Below, in pieces: positions 8,468 to 17,683 of a DNA stretch of 64,000 nucleotides; positions within the stretch are counted from its first letter, which is position 1, and each line of letters begins with the position of its first letter. The position numbers and the translations under genes were made by a program. The notes under the pieces were generated by a model. It did no database searches. It saw nothing but the letters and a program-made list of their open reading frames with translations, and was not told the DNA's origin. This DNA is from Calothrix sp. 336/3 (GTDB lineage Bacteria > Cyanobacteriota > Cyanobacteriia > Cyanobacteriales > Nostocaceae): assembly GCF_000734895.2 (NCBI RefSeq), contig NZ_CP011382.1, positions 6,020,491 through 6,084,490 on the forward strand, read 5' to 3'.

Positions 8468-9247
8468 ATGTCGGTATTAAACACAGTTATTCAGGTTGAA
8501 CATTTAAGTATTTCTTATCCTAAGCTGCCTGTAATTGCAGATATCTCTTTAAATATATATCAAAATAAAGTTACGGCAATTGTGGGCGCGAATGGTTCAG
8601 GAAAAACGACCTTTCTCAAATCGCTGAATCGGATGCATGAACCCGATGCAAGTATGGAATTATCGGGAAAAATAGAGTGCTTTGGCAAAAATATTTATGA
8701 TAGAAAAGTAAATTTGTCTCGATTGCATCGTCAAATTAGTTTTATTTCCACAATTCCCCACCTTTTCCCTGTGAGCATTTATGAAAATATTGCCTATGGA
8801 GTAAAATCTGCGGGTTGGCATTCTAAATCAGAGACTGACAGAATTGTCGAAATAGCTATCAAAAATGCAGGTTTGTGGCATGAAGTCAAAGATAAACTAC
8901 ATAAACCAGCATTGAACCTATCAGAGAATCAACAACAAAGACTGTGTATTGCCAGAGCATTGGCAACTCAACCCCGTGTTTTACTCATAGATGAACCTCA
9001 TTCTGCTCTCGACGCAGCAATGATGGATAAAATGGCAGAACTAATTAATCATCTCAGAAGTTCATTAACAATTGTTTTTGTCACTCGTAATTGGCAACAG
9101 GCAACTCGGATTGCTGACTATATTGCCATATTTCACCAGAATGAAAAGCGTATCTGTCAAACGGTAGAGTTTGGTACAACTTCTCAAATTTTGACAAATG
9201 CCATGGATACCCGTACTAGTCGGATACGTGACTATGTTTCTTTATGA
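8468..9247 (+). CDS. degenerate PstB paralogue (ABC ATPase-like)
   Basis: A 259-residue protein clearly descended from PstB: it keeps NRMHEPD, the SIYENIAYG block and LCIARALAT. Walker A (GANGSGKT, 40-47) and Walker B with its Glu (LLIDEP, E176) are intact, but three other catalytic motifs are altered compared with the PstB encoded at 3747-4544: Q-loop Gln is Thr95 (ISTIPHLFP), the signature is LSENQ at 151-155 instead of LSGGQ, and the switch His is Arg207 (VTRNWQQA). It may bind ATP yet should be poor at the usual sandwich-dimer hydrolysis. It lies divergent from pstS. A regulatory subunit, a heterodimer partner for PstB, or an eroding duplicate are all possible. The reading frame is intact, which argues against simple decay. 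Confidence 0.85.
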   Translation: MSVLNTVIQVEHLSISYPKLPVIADISLNIYQNKVTAIVGANGSGKTTFLKSLNRMHEPDASMELSGKIECFGKNIYDRKVNLSRLHRQISFISTIPHLFPVSIYENIAYGVKSAGWHSKSETDRIVEIAIKNAGLWHEVKDKLHKPALNLSENQQQRLCIARALATQPRVLLIDEPHSALDAAMMDKMAELINHLRSSLTIVFVTRNWQQATRIADYIAIFHQNEKRICQTVEFGTTSQILTNAMDTRTSRIRDYVSL

Positions 9248-9518
9248 TGTGTATATAATAAGGAGCAGACAACAGGGAATAGGGAAGATAATTTCTCTTG
9301 TAATGGGAGCTGAGGGACTGAAAAATATACAAATATTCCCAAATACCAGCCTAGTACGGTTATCCCTGGTGCTATAGATTAGGATTTTTACCCGAAAATT
9401 TTCAATAACTAATCATTAACTTTCAATTCTAGATTATTGCTGAGGAAAGAACAGAAAAACCAGATAAACAGGCACAATAACCAAAGAAGTAAGCTGTTGA
9501 GCTGGATTTTCACGATTT

Positions 9519-10574
9519 ATGAAAATTGCTCATATCCATTTTTATGTAGATGACGCTCACCTTTGGGCAAATTGGTTTGTTCAGTACCTCAATTTTAGTA
9601 GGGTAGATAATTATCCTAGATATTTTTCCTTGCCATGGGAGGAAATTCATACCAAAACAGAAGTAGTCTGTAGTGGTTCTGTTTATTTTTTACTCTCTTC
9701 TCCTGTCTCACCCCAGAGTCGGGTTGCAGAGTATCTATCTCATCATCCTGCTGGTATTGCTGATGTGGCTTTTGTCGTGGAAAACTTAGAAGCTGCGATC
9801 GCCCGCGCCGAAAAACACGGAGCGAAAATATTACAGCCAATTCAACAATATCAACAGCATCATACCTGTATTCATTGGTGCAAAATAGCGGCTTGGGGTT
9901 CTCTGACTCATACCTTGATAGAATACGCCACACCCTTAGAAAATATTACACCGATACCCTCCTCGGCGGTAAATTCTATCGATCATATTGTTTTGAATGT
10001 GCCCGCAGGGGAATTAAATTCTGCGGTAGATTGGTACGAAAAGGTTCTGGATTTTTATCCACAGCAAGTATTTAACATTCAAACAAAACGCTCGGCGTTA
10101 CACAGTCGAGTCATGCTATCTAGCTGTGGTACGGTGCAATTTCCCATTAATCAACCTGCCACACCAAACTCGCAAATTCAAGAATTTCTCGACTTAAATC
10201 GGGGTGCAGGAGTACAGCATATTGCCTTACATACCCAAAATATGATTAGAGCGATCGCCCAATTTCGCAGCCAGGGTTTACCTTTCTTGTCTGTACCCCC
10301 AACATACTATAGTCAACTGGCACAACGCCCCCAATTACCCCTATCTCCAGAGGAAATTCGCGCGATCGCCCAACAGGAAATCTTAGTAGACTGGAATACC
10401 AATAAACCAGAAGCCATACTGTTACAAATATTCACCCAGCCAATTTTCCCCCAACCAACCTTCTTCCTCGAATTTATCGAACGACGTTACCAAGCCCAAG
10501 GTTTTGGGGAAGGGAATTTCCAGGCACTGTTTGAAGCTATGGAGAGAGAACAAATGAAACGCGGAACTTTGTAA
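9519..10574 (+). CDS. hppD: 4-hydroxyphenylpyruvate dioxygenase
   Basis: Non-heme iron dioxygenase converting 4-hydroxyphenylpyruvate to homogentisate, the head-group precursor of tocopherols in cyanobacteria. The 351-residue protein has two vicinal-oxygen-chelate halves; iron ligands can be assigned as His156 (SIDHIVLN), His234 (GVQHIALHT) and Glu318 (FFLEFIERR), and the C-terminal helix GFGEGNFQALFEAMEREQ is the family's active-site gate. Length is as expected for the cyanobacterial form. It appears monocistronic, followed by a HAD phosphatase gene on the same strand about 120 bases on with no evident functional link. Confidence 0.95.
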   Translation: MKIAHIHFYVDDAHLWANWFVQYLNFSRVDNYPRYFSLPWEEIHTKTEVVCSGSVYFLLSSPVSPQSRVAEYLSHHPAGIADVAFVVENLEAAIARAEKHGAKILQPIQQYQQHHTCIHWCKIAAWGSLTHTLIEYATPLENITPIPSSAVNSIDHIVLNVPAGELNSAVDWYEKVLDFYPQQVFNIQTKRSALHSRVMLSSCGTVQFPINQPATPNSQIQEFLDLNRGAGVQHIALHTQNMIRAIAQFRSQGLPFLSVPPTYYSQLAQRPQLPLSPEEIRAIAQQEILVDWNTNKPEAILLQIFTQPIFPQPTFFLEFIERRYQAQGFGEGNFQALFEAMEREQMKRGTL

Positions 10575-10695
10575 ATCTTCGTAAAACTATTGCCTATCCT
10601 CTAATTAGTATTTCCTAACACAGTCATCAGATATTCAAAACTTGTACCCAACCTTTTCTGAGTTAGATTGTAAATAAAATTTACAATACTCATCA

Positions 10696-11391
10696 ATGTT
10701 AAGAATTATTACAGATTTTGATGGTCCGATTATTGATGTTTCCGAGCGTTATTATCAAGTTTATTTACTGTGTTTAACAAAAATTAGCAGAGCAGACCAA
10801 GAGATTCGCCAATTAACAAAAACAGAGTTTTGGCAATTAAAGCGATCGCGCACACCAGAAACCCAAATTGCCATTCTTTCTGGTTTAGACGCAACCCAAG
10901 CCCAAGAATTCTCCCAATTACGTAAGCAAACAGTACATACCCAACCCTACTTTGAATACGATATATTGACTCCAGGGGCAACAGATGCGCTGTCAAAAAT
11001 TCAACAAATTGGTATTGATTTAGCAGTCATGACAATGCGTCGAGTCAGGGAGCTAGATTACGCCTTTGAAAAATACGGTTTAGGAGAATTTTTCCCGGAA
11101 AATCGGCGTTATTGCTTGAGCAATGACTACGTGAAAACTCGTGATGTCGATGATAAACCCCTACTAATGGCGCGAGCTTTAGCAGAATTACCTCCAGCGA
11201 TCGACACCTGGATGGTAGGAGATACAGAAGCAGATATTACTGCCGCTAAACAACATGGAGTGAAAGTGATTGCAGTGGAATGCGGTATCCGCGATCGCCA
11301 GCAGCTAGAATCCTTTCAACCAGACTATATAGTGCCCAATTTAGGGGCTGCCTTAACCTTGGTTCTCGAACAATCTTTACAGTTAATTTAA
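10696..11391 (+). CDS. HAD-superfamily hydrolase
   Basis: Probable phosphatase of the haloacid dehalogenase superfamily, subfamily IA. The 231-residue protein has motif I DFDGPIID with nucleophile Asp7 and acid/base Asp9, motif II in AVMTMR, a Lys in the cap-core junction region, and motif III/IV GDTEADITAAK. The helical cap spans roughly residues 18-90. No signal peptide. Substrate is unknown; phosphoglycolate-phosphatase-like annotations would be over-specific. It converges on the CPP1-like gene across a shared hairpin. Confidence 0.88.
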   Translation: MLRIITDFDGPIIDVSERYYQVYLLCLTKISRADQEIRQLTKTEFWQLKRSRTPETQIAILSGLDATQAQEFSQLRKQTVHTQPYFEYDILTPGATDALSKIQQIGIDLAVMTMRRVRELDYAFEKYGLGEFFPENRRYCLSNDYVKTRDVDDKPLLMARALAELPPAIDTWMVGDTEADITAAKQHGVKVIAVECGIRDRQQLESFQPDYIVPNLGAALTLVLEQSLQLI

Positions 11392-11400
11392 AAAACCTGC

Positions 11401-11430
11401 GGTAATGGGTAAGTGTGATTACTCATTACC
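11401..11430 (-). terminator. terminator between HAD gene and CPP1-like gene
   Basis: Twelve-base stem GGTAATGGGTAA / TTACTCATTACC (one G-T pair) with a six-base loop. On the minus strand it is followed by GCAGGTTTTTT, so it best serves the CPP1-like gene. Confidence 0.7.
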
Positions 11431-11438
11431 ACCAGAAA

Positions 11439-12068
11439 TCACTTCAAGAAACTACTAATCAGCCACATCAAAACAAAAGTGATCACCGTCGAAAATTGAT
11501 TCTCAGTCAGGCTGAAAAACTGCTGTATTGATGGCAACGCCAAATTAGCCATTAAACCACCAGCAATTAAGCCAATAACTAAACCTAGCAGTGTAAAGAG
11601 AACAGAGCGCCCAAATTTTGCCTCCTTGCGATTCAAGAAGAATATACTTACCGCTCCACCCACAACCAGAGCTAGCTGCAATATTGCATCCCCCCCTGCT
11701 TGGTAAAATACGCTAATAGCACTCAATCCCAAAAACCAAGCTCCAGGTAGGAAAATATCACTCAGAGTCGGTTTGTCTAATATATTTTGTAACCAGGCTG
11801 GGGAATGCTGGCGAGGTGCAGGGTTCTCCTTAGGAACTGCCTGTACCAAGCGTTCCGGGAAACGAATCCTTTCTGGAACTTTAATTCTGCCCTCTTGACG
11901 CATTCGCAAGCGCTCCATCAAAATCGCGTCATAGGCGACTTCAATCATTTCCAACAGCTTGGTATCGCCACTATGTTGCTCCAGTAGGCGATTGCGGACA
12001 TCTTGGATTTCATCGAAGCTAGCATCTTCTGACACCCCAAGTTTTTCGTAGGGACTTTGATCGCTCAT
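11439..12068 (-). CDS. CPP1-like (J-like chaperone) membrane protein
   Basis: Member of the CPP1-like family (DUF3353), whose chloroplast member CPP1 stabilises the light-dependent protochlorophyllide oxidoreductase. The 209-residue protein begins with a J-like domain (YEKLGVSEDASFDEIQDVRNRLL) that lacks the HPD tripeptide, so it should not stimulate Hsp70 in the normal way, followed by three to four membrane helices from about residue 105 to the end. The likely location is the thylakoid or plasma membrane. A role in chlorophyll enzyme stability is by homology only. The ATG overlaps the complementary CAT of a spurious plus-strand frame. Confidence 0.88.
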   Translation of the reverse strand: MSDQSPYEKLGVSEDASFDEIQDVRNRLLEQHSGDTKLLEMIEVAYDAILMERLRMRQEGRIKVPERIRFPERLVQAVPKENPAPRQHSPAWLQNILDKPTLSDIFLPGAWFLGLSAISVFYQAGGDAILQLALVVGGAVSIFFLNRKEAKFGRSVLFTLLGLVIGLIAGGLMANLALPSIQQFFSLTENQFSTVITFVLMWLISSFLK

Positions 12069-12747
12069 GGAAGTTTTAGTTAATATAGCTGATGTCGGCA
12101 GCAGTTTTTGTGTAAGAAAAAATAATTTGAGATTTTATAATCAGTCGAAACTATCTGTTCAGCCGATTTTTTATCTTACTTGGATGGTAACATGGGTCGA
12201 GAAAATCGACTTGGTGGTTCTAACTATAGCCACTTTAACATATTGCAATAACTCCGTGTATCCCCTCATGCCGTTCATCCATTCTAGCCCTACTCTAGAA
12301 TTTGAGTTAGAAATACTTACAAGGCGTTTTATGAAAAAATTATCTTTTCTTTTGTCGATTTGGCAACTTACCGTACCTTAAAAAGTCTTAAACTTTAGTC
12401 ACCCTAGAATAGTTTGTGTCATTTAGTCACATATCGATTTAAAATTAGAGCGTTGAAAATACCAAATGACCGAGGTAATTAAGGTATCCTAATTTACTCG
12501 TCTCTGCGGTTAGAGTTCTCAGCGTCTACCCTGTCTGATAACCTTAACAAGGGTTTTCAAGCTTATACGTTGAGTCAAAGGGGTGCATAGTAGAATACTT
12601 ACACCTAACTGCCAATTATCATAACCCACCGAAGATTGGCATTATCAGAAGTTATGGTGTGAATTTTGTAACTTCTTGTGCTTCCCTGAAAAATCGCGCT
12701 CTGATCGCGTTCCGTCTATTAATCCATATGAGTTATTGTGCGAAGTG
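12069..12747. other. long leader / intergenic region before response regulator
   Basis: About 680 bases without a supportable gene. A plus-strand frame from 12067 to 12381 does not look like protein. The region holds a possible -10 (TAGAAT) near 12591 and an interleaved pair of inverted repeats at 12611-12656, which would lie in the untranslated leader of the response regulator gene. Confidence 0.5.
12611..12656 (+). promoter_or_regulatory. interleaved inverted repeats in response-regulator leader
   Basis: GCCAAT (12611-12616) pairs with ATTGGC (12635-12640), and CATAAC (12620-12625) pairs with GTTATG (12651-12656). The order A-B-A'-B' is that of a pseudoknot. The stems are only six pairs each, so chance is possible. 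Confidence 0.3.
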
Positions 12748-13476
12748 ATGGTCATGGCTCCTGCCAAGGTTCTTGTAGTTGATGACGACCCTGCGGTTCG
12801 TAATCTAATCCAACGATTTTTGATGAGGCAAAGCTATCAGGTAGAAGCTGCCGAAGATGGTAAAACTGCCCTCGCTCTCTTTGAGCAATTTAATCCAGAT
12901 TTGGTGATTCTTGACGTTAATCTACCAGACGTAATTGGGTTTAACCTCTGCCAAGAGATGCAAAGCCGTAACGGTGTTTTTGTATTAATGTTGACTAGCC
13001 GTGCCGACGAAGCGGACAAAATTCGTGGCTTTTCTAAGGGCGCTGATGATTATCTGACTAAACCCTTTGGTTTAGGTGAGTTAGAAGTCAGAGTCGCTGC
13101 GATTCTCCGTCGTCAACGGGTAGTGACAACTGCCGAGCAAAAACGCCTTGTGTTTGAAAAGCTGATGATTGATCCAGTACGCCGTGAGGTGACACTGAAT
13201 AATCAACCTGTACCTTTAACTGCTCTTGAGTTTGATTTATTACATTTTCTCGCCAGTCATCCTGGAAGAGTTTGGCGACGGGCTGAACTGATCCAAGAAG
13301 TTTGGGATTATGAATATGTTGGTGATCAAAGAGTTGTGGACGTACACATTGGTCAAATTCGTAAAAAAATCGAAGTTGATGCCAGTCAACCCGCATTAAT
13401 TCAGACTGTGCGTGGTGTGGGGTATAAATTTGAATGCCCAGTTCAACCACCTCAACCGGAAAAAGCTCCTGTATAA
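12748..13476 (+). CDS. OmpR-family response regulator
   Basis: Two-component DNA-binding response regulator of 242 residues. The receiver domain (residues 6-120) has the acidic pocket VDDDP, phosphoacceptor Asp56 in LVILDVNLPD, Thr83 and Lys105 in LTKPF; the OmpR/PhoB winged helix (about 138-232) has the recognition region VWDYEYVGDQRVVDVHIGQIRKKIE. A short Pro-rich tail follows. I start at ATG 12748 (MVMAPAK); the second ATG six bases on is equally possible, while an upstream frame start adds 24 unrelated residues. No kinase gene is adjacent, so this is an orphan. I cannot assign it to RpaA, RpaB, NblR or SphR from memory. Confidence 0.92.
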   Translation: MVMAPAKVLVVDDDPAVRNLIQRFLMRQSYQVEAAEDGKTALALFEQFNPDLVILDVNLPDVIGFNLCQEMQSRNGVFVLMLTSRADEADKIRGFSKGADDYLTKPFGLGELEVRVAAILRRQRVVTTAEQKRLVFEKLMIDPVRREVTLNNQPVPLTALEFDLLHFLASHPGRVWRRAELIQEVWDYEYVGDQRVVDVHIGQIRKKIEVDASQPALIQTVRGVGYKFECPVQPPQPEKAPV

Positions 13477-13591
13477 CTAAATACTCAATGATTTACAGGG
13501 GTGAAAGTCGTCAGACAAGAGAAAGCAGAAACTTGTTTTTTATTTGTCAATGGTGCGCTATTGTTTCGCTGCTTTTAATATACGAAGTTTG

Positions 13592-13621
13592 TTGGGTCTG
13601 CATCGCAGACCCAATATTTTT
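13592..13621 (+). terminator. terminator of response regulator gene
   Basis: Perfect ten-base stem TTGGGTCTGC / GCAGACCCAA with a three-base ATC loop, followed by TATTTTT. Classic intrinsic terminator 115 bases after the stop. Confidence 0.9.
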
Positions 13622-13711
13622 CGGTGTTGCGGCTTAAATGCTATGAGAGTAATGGGTAATTGTATACATCATTCGCAGTGCAAGTTGTCAAAATAGTTAC
13701 TGGTAATTTTT

Positions 13712-13909
13712 TTAGCACTGGTGAAAGAGAGTTTCTAGGTAGACACGGGCAGCACGGCGATCGCTATCACTATTTTGCAACAAAAACAAAGACAGAGCGG
13801 CTGTCAATACACGATTTTGATCCCAGTCAGGGTGCTTATCTAGATAGGTTTTAAGAGATTCGTGTAGGTTTTCGGGGATTTCTGTAAAAATGCTGACTGT
13901 TGTGTTCAT
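13712..13909 (-). CDS. DUF2811 small protein
   Basis: A 65-residue cyanobacterial protein of the DUF2811 family, function unknown. Its sequence is family-typical: TVSIFTEIPENLHESLKTY, then HPDWDQNRVLTAALSLFLLQN and the C-terminal RRAARVYLETLF. The fold looks helical and the second half resembles ribbon-helix-helix-like small DNA binders, which is only an impression. Start at ATG 13909 is set by AAGGAG at 13919-13924 with nine bases of spacing; the longer frame adds seven residues with no such site. Confidence 0.85.
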   Translation of the reverse strand: MNTTVSIFTEIPENLHESLKTYLDKHPDWDQNRVLTAALSLFLLQNSDSDRRAARVYLETLFHQC

Positions 13910-13918
13910 GAGAGTCTT

Positions 13919-13924
13919 CTCCTT
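13919..13924 (-). promoter_or_regulatory. Shine-Dalgarno site of the DUF2811 gene
   Basis: AAGGAG on the minus strand, nine bases before ATG 13909. It decides the start of this small gene. Confidence 0.7.
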
Positions 13925-13930
13925 GGACAT

Positions 13931-14389
13931 CCATCATTAATGGAAAACTTGTTTGTGGTGAGCCATCCTGAAGGAACACACAAACCCTTGCTTGGGCGAT
14001 AATCTGCGGCAACAGCGAAAGGTTTTTCATAGAAACGCAGAGGCAGAAAATAAAGGCAAGCCGAATAATTGTGCGTCAAAAGGGGGTAGGTTTGTCAATG
14101 CTGCGAAATGTTAAGAATTCATTTAGCAAAAATTCACACTTACGAAAGTATAAGGGTTAAGCAGGATTTTTTGTTATATTTCTTCAAGAAAACTCAGTCC
14201 ACGAAAAAGGATGTTGCACAGAAGACAATATCCCCAATATTGCTGCAAAGGCTTGCAATTGCGTGTAAACCCTGTGGAAAACTACCCAGGAAATTGTGGA
14301 AAGTCTGTGGAATCAGTGAGGAAAAGTATCCAAAATGATAAGAATTACAAAAACAATTTAGGAAATTTACCCAGAAACATTCAAACAGA
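13931..14389. other. intergenic region
   Basis: About 460 bases between the DUF2811 gene and the end of the DUF3370 gene. Short plus-strand frames at 14108-14338 and 14211-14420 overlap each other, have no codon or family support and are not called. I see no other feature. Confidence 0.4.
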
Positions 14390-15826
14390 CTACTCCATTG
14401 TTCTCACCGTCACAACTTGAGGGGGTGTGGAATCTGGTGGATAAATTACGTTTAATTGCACATTGCGCCGAGAATTTCCTGGCATGGTTAACTTAATTAA
14501 GGGTTCCAAAACCTGTCCTGTCCGATGCCATAGATGGACATAGCGCGTCACCTCCTTGCCTGCATCATTGGTGTAGCGCACCCTTACCGTACCTCGAAAA
14601 AAGGGAAAATCTAGAGACGGTTTACGGAATTTAATTCCACCTTGGGAAAGCTTATCTTCCTTGAGGGGAGTTTCTAAAGTCACGCTTACGGTTTGTGTTT
14701 GTTTTGTGGAGTTAATTAGAGGCATCACCAGATTATATTCCACACAGTAGTTACCATGGGCTTCATAGGCAGTATCCCCGTACCGTACCAACATTTTTGC
14801 TGTTTGCTTCTGCTCCGTACCCAATCTGCCTCCCCGCAACGTCACCAAGGGATAGGATATCGCCTTACCTGGGTTGGGAATCGTGAGATTTTTCGCTGCG
14901 GCATTGTCAGTAATATTACTTATCCACTGAGAGCCTTCAGATACACCAGCAACTCTACCATAGATTAACTGACCTCCTGTCGCATCGGGAGGAGTGGGAA
15001 TTTTATCACGGGGTCCAGCAAAACTACCAGTATCTAGTAAGGTTTGCCATTCTTTCAGGGTAGGAGCGCGATCGCCCTTGGGACTGACTGGCAACTTATT
15101 CCCGGAAGTGGGGGTTTTCTTGGCAAACATCGCCATACTCGCAATGTATACTTTACCACTACTTTTCATCCGCATAAAGCTAGAACGCCCATTGACTGGC
15201 TTTTCTAAATTTCGCACAGGTATAGGATGATTCAATAACATCCGACTTTGCCCTGGGGGAATAACTAGCTTGCTAGGAAAATCCTTTTGTCGCACACCCC
15301 GTAAAACATCTGCAACAGCCCGCGCACCGGGACCAGAAAAGGTTTTACCATCATTATTATCAATATAGGGTGCTAGGGTGACAAAGGGAGCTTCAGTCAT
15401 CAAATAACTAGCTGCTTGCGGAATATTCACAGTGACAGCTTGTTTGTTGGGATTGTGGAGCATCACCCCAATGTATAGAGTCTGTAAATCCTTGGGAGTG
15501 TGGGTATAGTGGTGGGCAAATAAATCAAATCTGCCTTGGAAAGGAAAATTTAAGTGAGCAGTTGGTGTTTTTTTGCCCTTACCAGGAAAGGTTGAGAGGA
15601 GAATTCCCTCGTTTTTAATCCACTCCGGACTATTACTGTTAAACACAGGGATATTATCTAATTTACCCGGCAAAGGTCGAACTTCCCCCGACTGGACAAT
15701 TTCCTGGGGTCGAGGTTTAGGTGTATTCTGAGTCAGTAGAGACGCTTTGCTGTGGCTACTAAAACTCAACCCGAAAACCGTGAGGGATAGGGGAATGAAT
15801 AATTTTGGAATTGACTTTACTGACAT
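14390..15826 (-). CDS. DUF3370 exported protein
   Basis: A 478-residue secreted or periplasmic protein of the cyanobacterial DUF3370 family, function unknown. It has a basic N-terminus and hydrophobic signal segment (residues about 8-29, ending SSHSKASLLTQ). The mature part is rich in beta strands, Pro and Gly, with repeated HYTHTP, LHNPNKQAVTVNIPQAA and HLWHRTGQ segments suggesting beta-sandwich domains. It is the only gene between the DUF2811 gene and the ABC transporter and ends just 15 bases before the permease stop in the same direction, so it may be co-transcribed downstream of that operon. Confidence 0.85.
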   Translation of the reverse strand: MSVKSIPKLFIPLSLTVFGLSFSSHSKASLLTQNTPKPRPQEIVQSGEVRPLPGKLDNIPVFNSNSPEWIKNEGILLSTFPGKGKKTPTAHLNFPFQGRFDLFAHHYTHTPKDLQTLYIGVMLHNPNKQAVTVNIPQAASYLMTEAPFVTLAPYIDNNDGKTFSGPGARAVADVLRGVRQKDFPSKLVIPPGQSRMLLNHPIPVRNLEKPVNGRSSFMRMKSSGKVYIASMAMFAKKTPTSGNKLPVSPKGDRAPTLKEWQTLLDTGSFAGPRDKIPTPPDATGGQLIYGRVAGVSEGSQWISNITDNAAAKNLTIPNPGKAISYPLVTLRGGRLGTEQKQTAKMLVRYGDTAYEAHGNYCVEYNLVMPLINSTKQTQTVSVTLETPLKEDKLSQGGIKFRKPSLDFPFFRGTVRVRYTNDAGKEVTRYVHLWHRTGQVLEPLIKLTMPGNSRRNVQLNVIYPPDSTPPQVVTVRTME

Positions 15827-15841
15827 TGTTGGTACTTTTAG

Positions 15842-17563
15842 TTACTCTAGACTATGTGATTTTCCTGATACCAACCAATTATAATTTGACTGTCCGATAA
15901 CTTGGAGACGACTCTGTAGTAGATAAGTGAAGAACCCTGTGAGAGCTAATTGTATACCTAGCATAGATAAAACTAGAGTTATCGATATGCTATCTTCTGG
16001 GGGATAAAGACTCAGTAGAGGTGCAGTAATTGAAGATAACCAGAGGAAATAAGCAGGTTCTCGAGCACTACCAAAAAATGTAGAAGCTAGGGCGATTGGT
16101 AAAATGATTAAGCCAGAAATCACCCCGAATGTCCAGTAAATTCTTTGAGAGGATTTCATCAGGAGCAATAGTTGAGCTAATGCGGTGTAGAGCATTGCTA
16201 AACTCACCGCAAACCCGATTGCGTAAATACTATTGATGAATTCTTTAGAATTAGATGAATATAAAAAAGTAGAAATTATCAGGGGTGTAGTTGCTATCGC
16301 AGAAATAATGGCGATCGCTACCGTTGCCGGACTTTTTTCTCCCCAAATTAAATCCCATACAAGAGAGTTTGATTTTACCCTTGTTTCTTCACTGAGATGA
16401 CGATAACGTGCCCAATCAGCTAAAGTTTGCCGATGTGGTAAGGTTGCTATCATCAAATACAAAAGTAAGAGAAAATCTAAAAATAATAAGTATGAAATAT
16501 TCTCTCTAAAAAAATATTCTGCGGTGAAATCACTAAAGCCGATAGTAAAAAATACAAAATAAAGCATCAAACCATAGCTGTGTCTCTTCGACAACATAGT
16601 TCCTTGCGGATTGCTATAGATACGCTTTAAGGATATCCAGTTAATACCAGAAAAAACTAGATAATTGACAACCACTAACCCAACCACAAGCAGATAATTA
16701 TTATCTAAATTTATCTGGAGCCAGTGAGAATCTTCCCAAATACTACTAGGATATATGAGTGAATAATTATTTAGGCGGAAAAAAGAAGTGAGATGTAAGT
16801 GGGGAATCTGAAAAAATGGGTTCAAAAACCGCAAGTAATTCATACTATAAATACTACTTGCATGATTGAAAAACATTTGTGTGGAGGTTAAAAAACCCAA
16901 CACCAATCCGCTAGTCAACCACTCCTGGAAACCACCTAACCAAGAAGTCACTAAACCACATATTAAAGCAGTACTAAAGTAAAAACAGATAGCTGTGACA
17001 ACTACAGCATAAAAACCCAGCAATTCAATGGGAGCAATTCCCCCACCTAAACCTGTGTATATATGGAGGGGTAAAGTCAAAACGACTCCCAAAGATACCA
17101 AAATTGGCACACCGATAAACTTCCCCAAGAAAATACTTTCAGGTTTTTGAGGAGTCAATCGGAGAAAGTTTAATGTTTCCCGACGTTGCTCGGTAGATAA
17201 ATCATTAACTAGTAAGTAAACTCCCAAAGCTAGCAAAGTATAGCAAGCGATTATACTTAGCCAAGCGAATACATCTAAATTCCATAATTGCCAGTTAACA
17301 ATAATACTACCATCAGGATTTCTTAAACAACTGATTAATCCTTTTTCAATACTACCTGTACAATATTTATTAAATTCCTCAAAATCACTTTTATTGCTAA
17401 TAGCAATTGGTAATTGGCTTTGAAAAAATAACCAAATAATCATCTGCCATACGCAAGATACAACCAGCACCACGAAAATATTTTTAGTATTTAAATGCCC
17501 CTTTAACTCTCGAAATAGTTGAGGATTAATATTACCAATCCTATCTAATATGTTTTCTAGCAT
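15842..17563 (-). CDS. ABC-2 type transporter permease, second paralogue
   Basis: Large membrane subunit (573 residues) of an ABC transporter with about twelve hydrophobic segments. It is paralogous to the upstream permease: both begin with a (V/L)D(K/R)IG..NPQ.(F/L)RE(L/I)KG stretch and share RR.TLNFLRLTPQ near residue 145. I start at MLENIL by alignment with that paralogue; a longer frame adds 14 residues. A periplasmic loop after the first helix holds Cys68 and Cys79. A second LADWARYRH/SVVWDLIWGEKSP-like block marks the start of the C-terminal half. Third gene of the operon. Substrate unknown; exporter-type family. Confidence 0.85.
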   Translation of the reverse strand: MLENILDRIGNINPQLFRELKGHLNTKNIFVVLVVSCVWQMIIWLFFQSQLPIAISNKSDFEEFNKYCTGSIEKGLISCLRNPDGSIIVNWQLWNLDVFAWLSIIACYTLLALGVYLLVNDLSTEQRRETLNFLRLTPQKPESIFLGKFIGVPILVSLGVVLTLPLHIYTGLGGGIAPIELLGFYAVVVTAICFYFSTALICGLVTSWLGGFQEWLTSGLVLGFLTSTQMFFNHASSIYSMNYLRFLNPFFQIPHLHLTSFFRLNNYSLIYPSSIWEDSHWLQINLDNNYLLVVGLVVVNYLVFSGINWISLKRIYSNPQGTMLSKRHSYGLMLYFVFFTIGFSDFTAEYFFRENISYLLFLDFLLLLYLMIATLPHRQTLADWARYRHLSEETRVKSNSLVWDLIWGEKSPATVAIAIISAIATTPLIISTFLYSSNSKEFINSIYAIGFAVSLAMLYTALAQLLLLMKSSQRIYWTFGVISGLIILPIALASTFFGSAREPAYFLWLSSITAPLLSLYPPEDSISITLVLSMLGIQLALTGFFTYLLQSRLQVIGQSNYNWLVSGKSHSLE

Positions 17564-17683
17564 TGCTGATATATCTCTTGAAAATAGTTTTGCTTCAATC
17601 TGCATGACTGCATAAAAATACTATTGAAAAATACAGGAACGTATACACATCCCTGCATTTCTGAAATTACCCAATATCAAATT

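Noticed and set aside
12067..12381. Plus-strand 104-codon frame upstream of the response regulator
   Set aside because: It starts by overlapping the CPP1-like ATG, has no family resemblance or ribosome site, and lies in an AT-rich leader.
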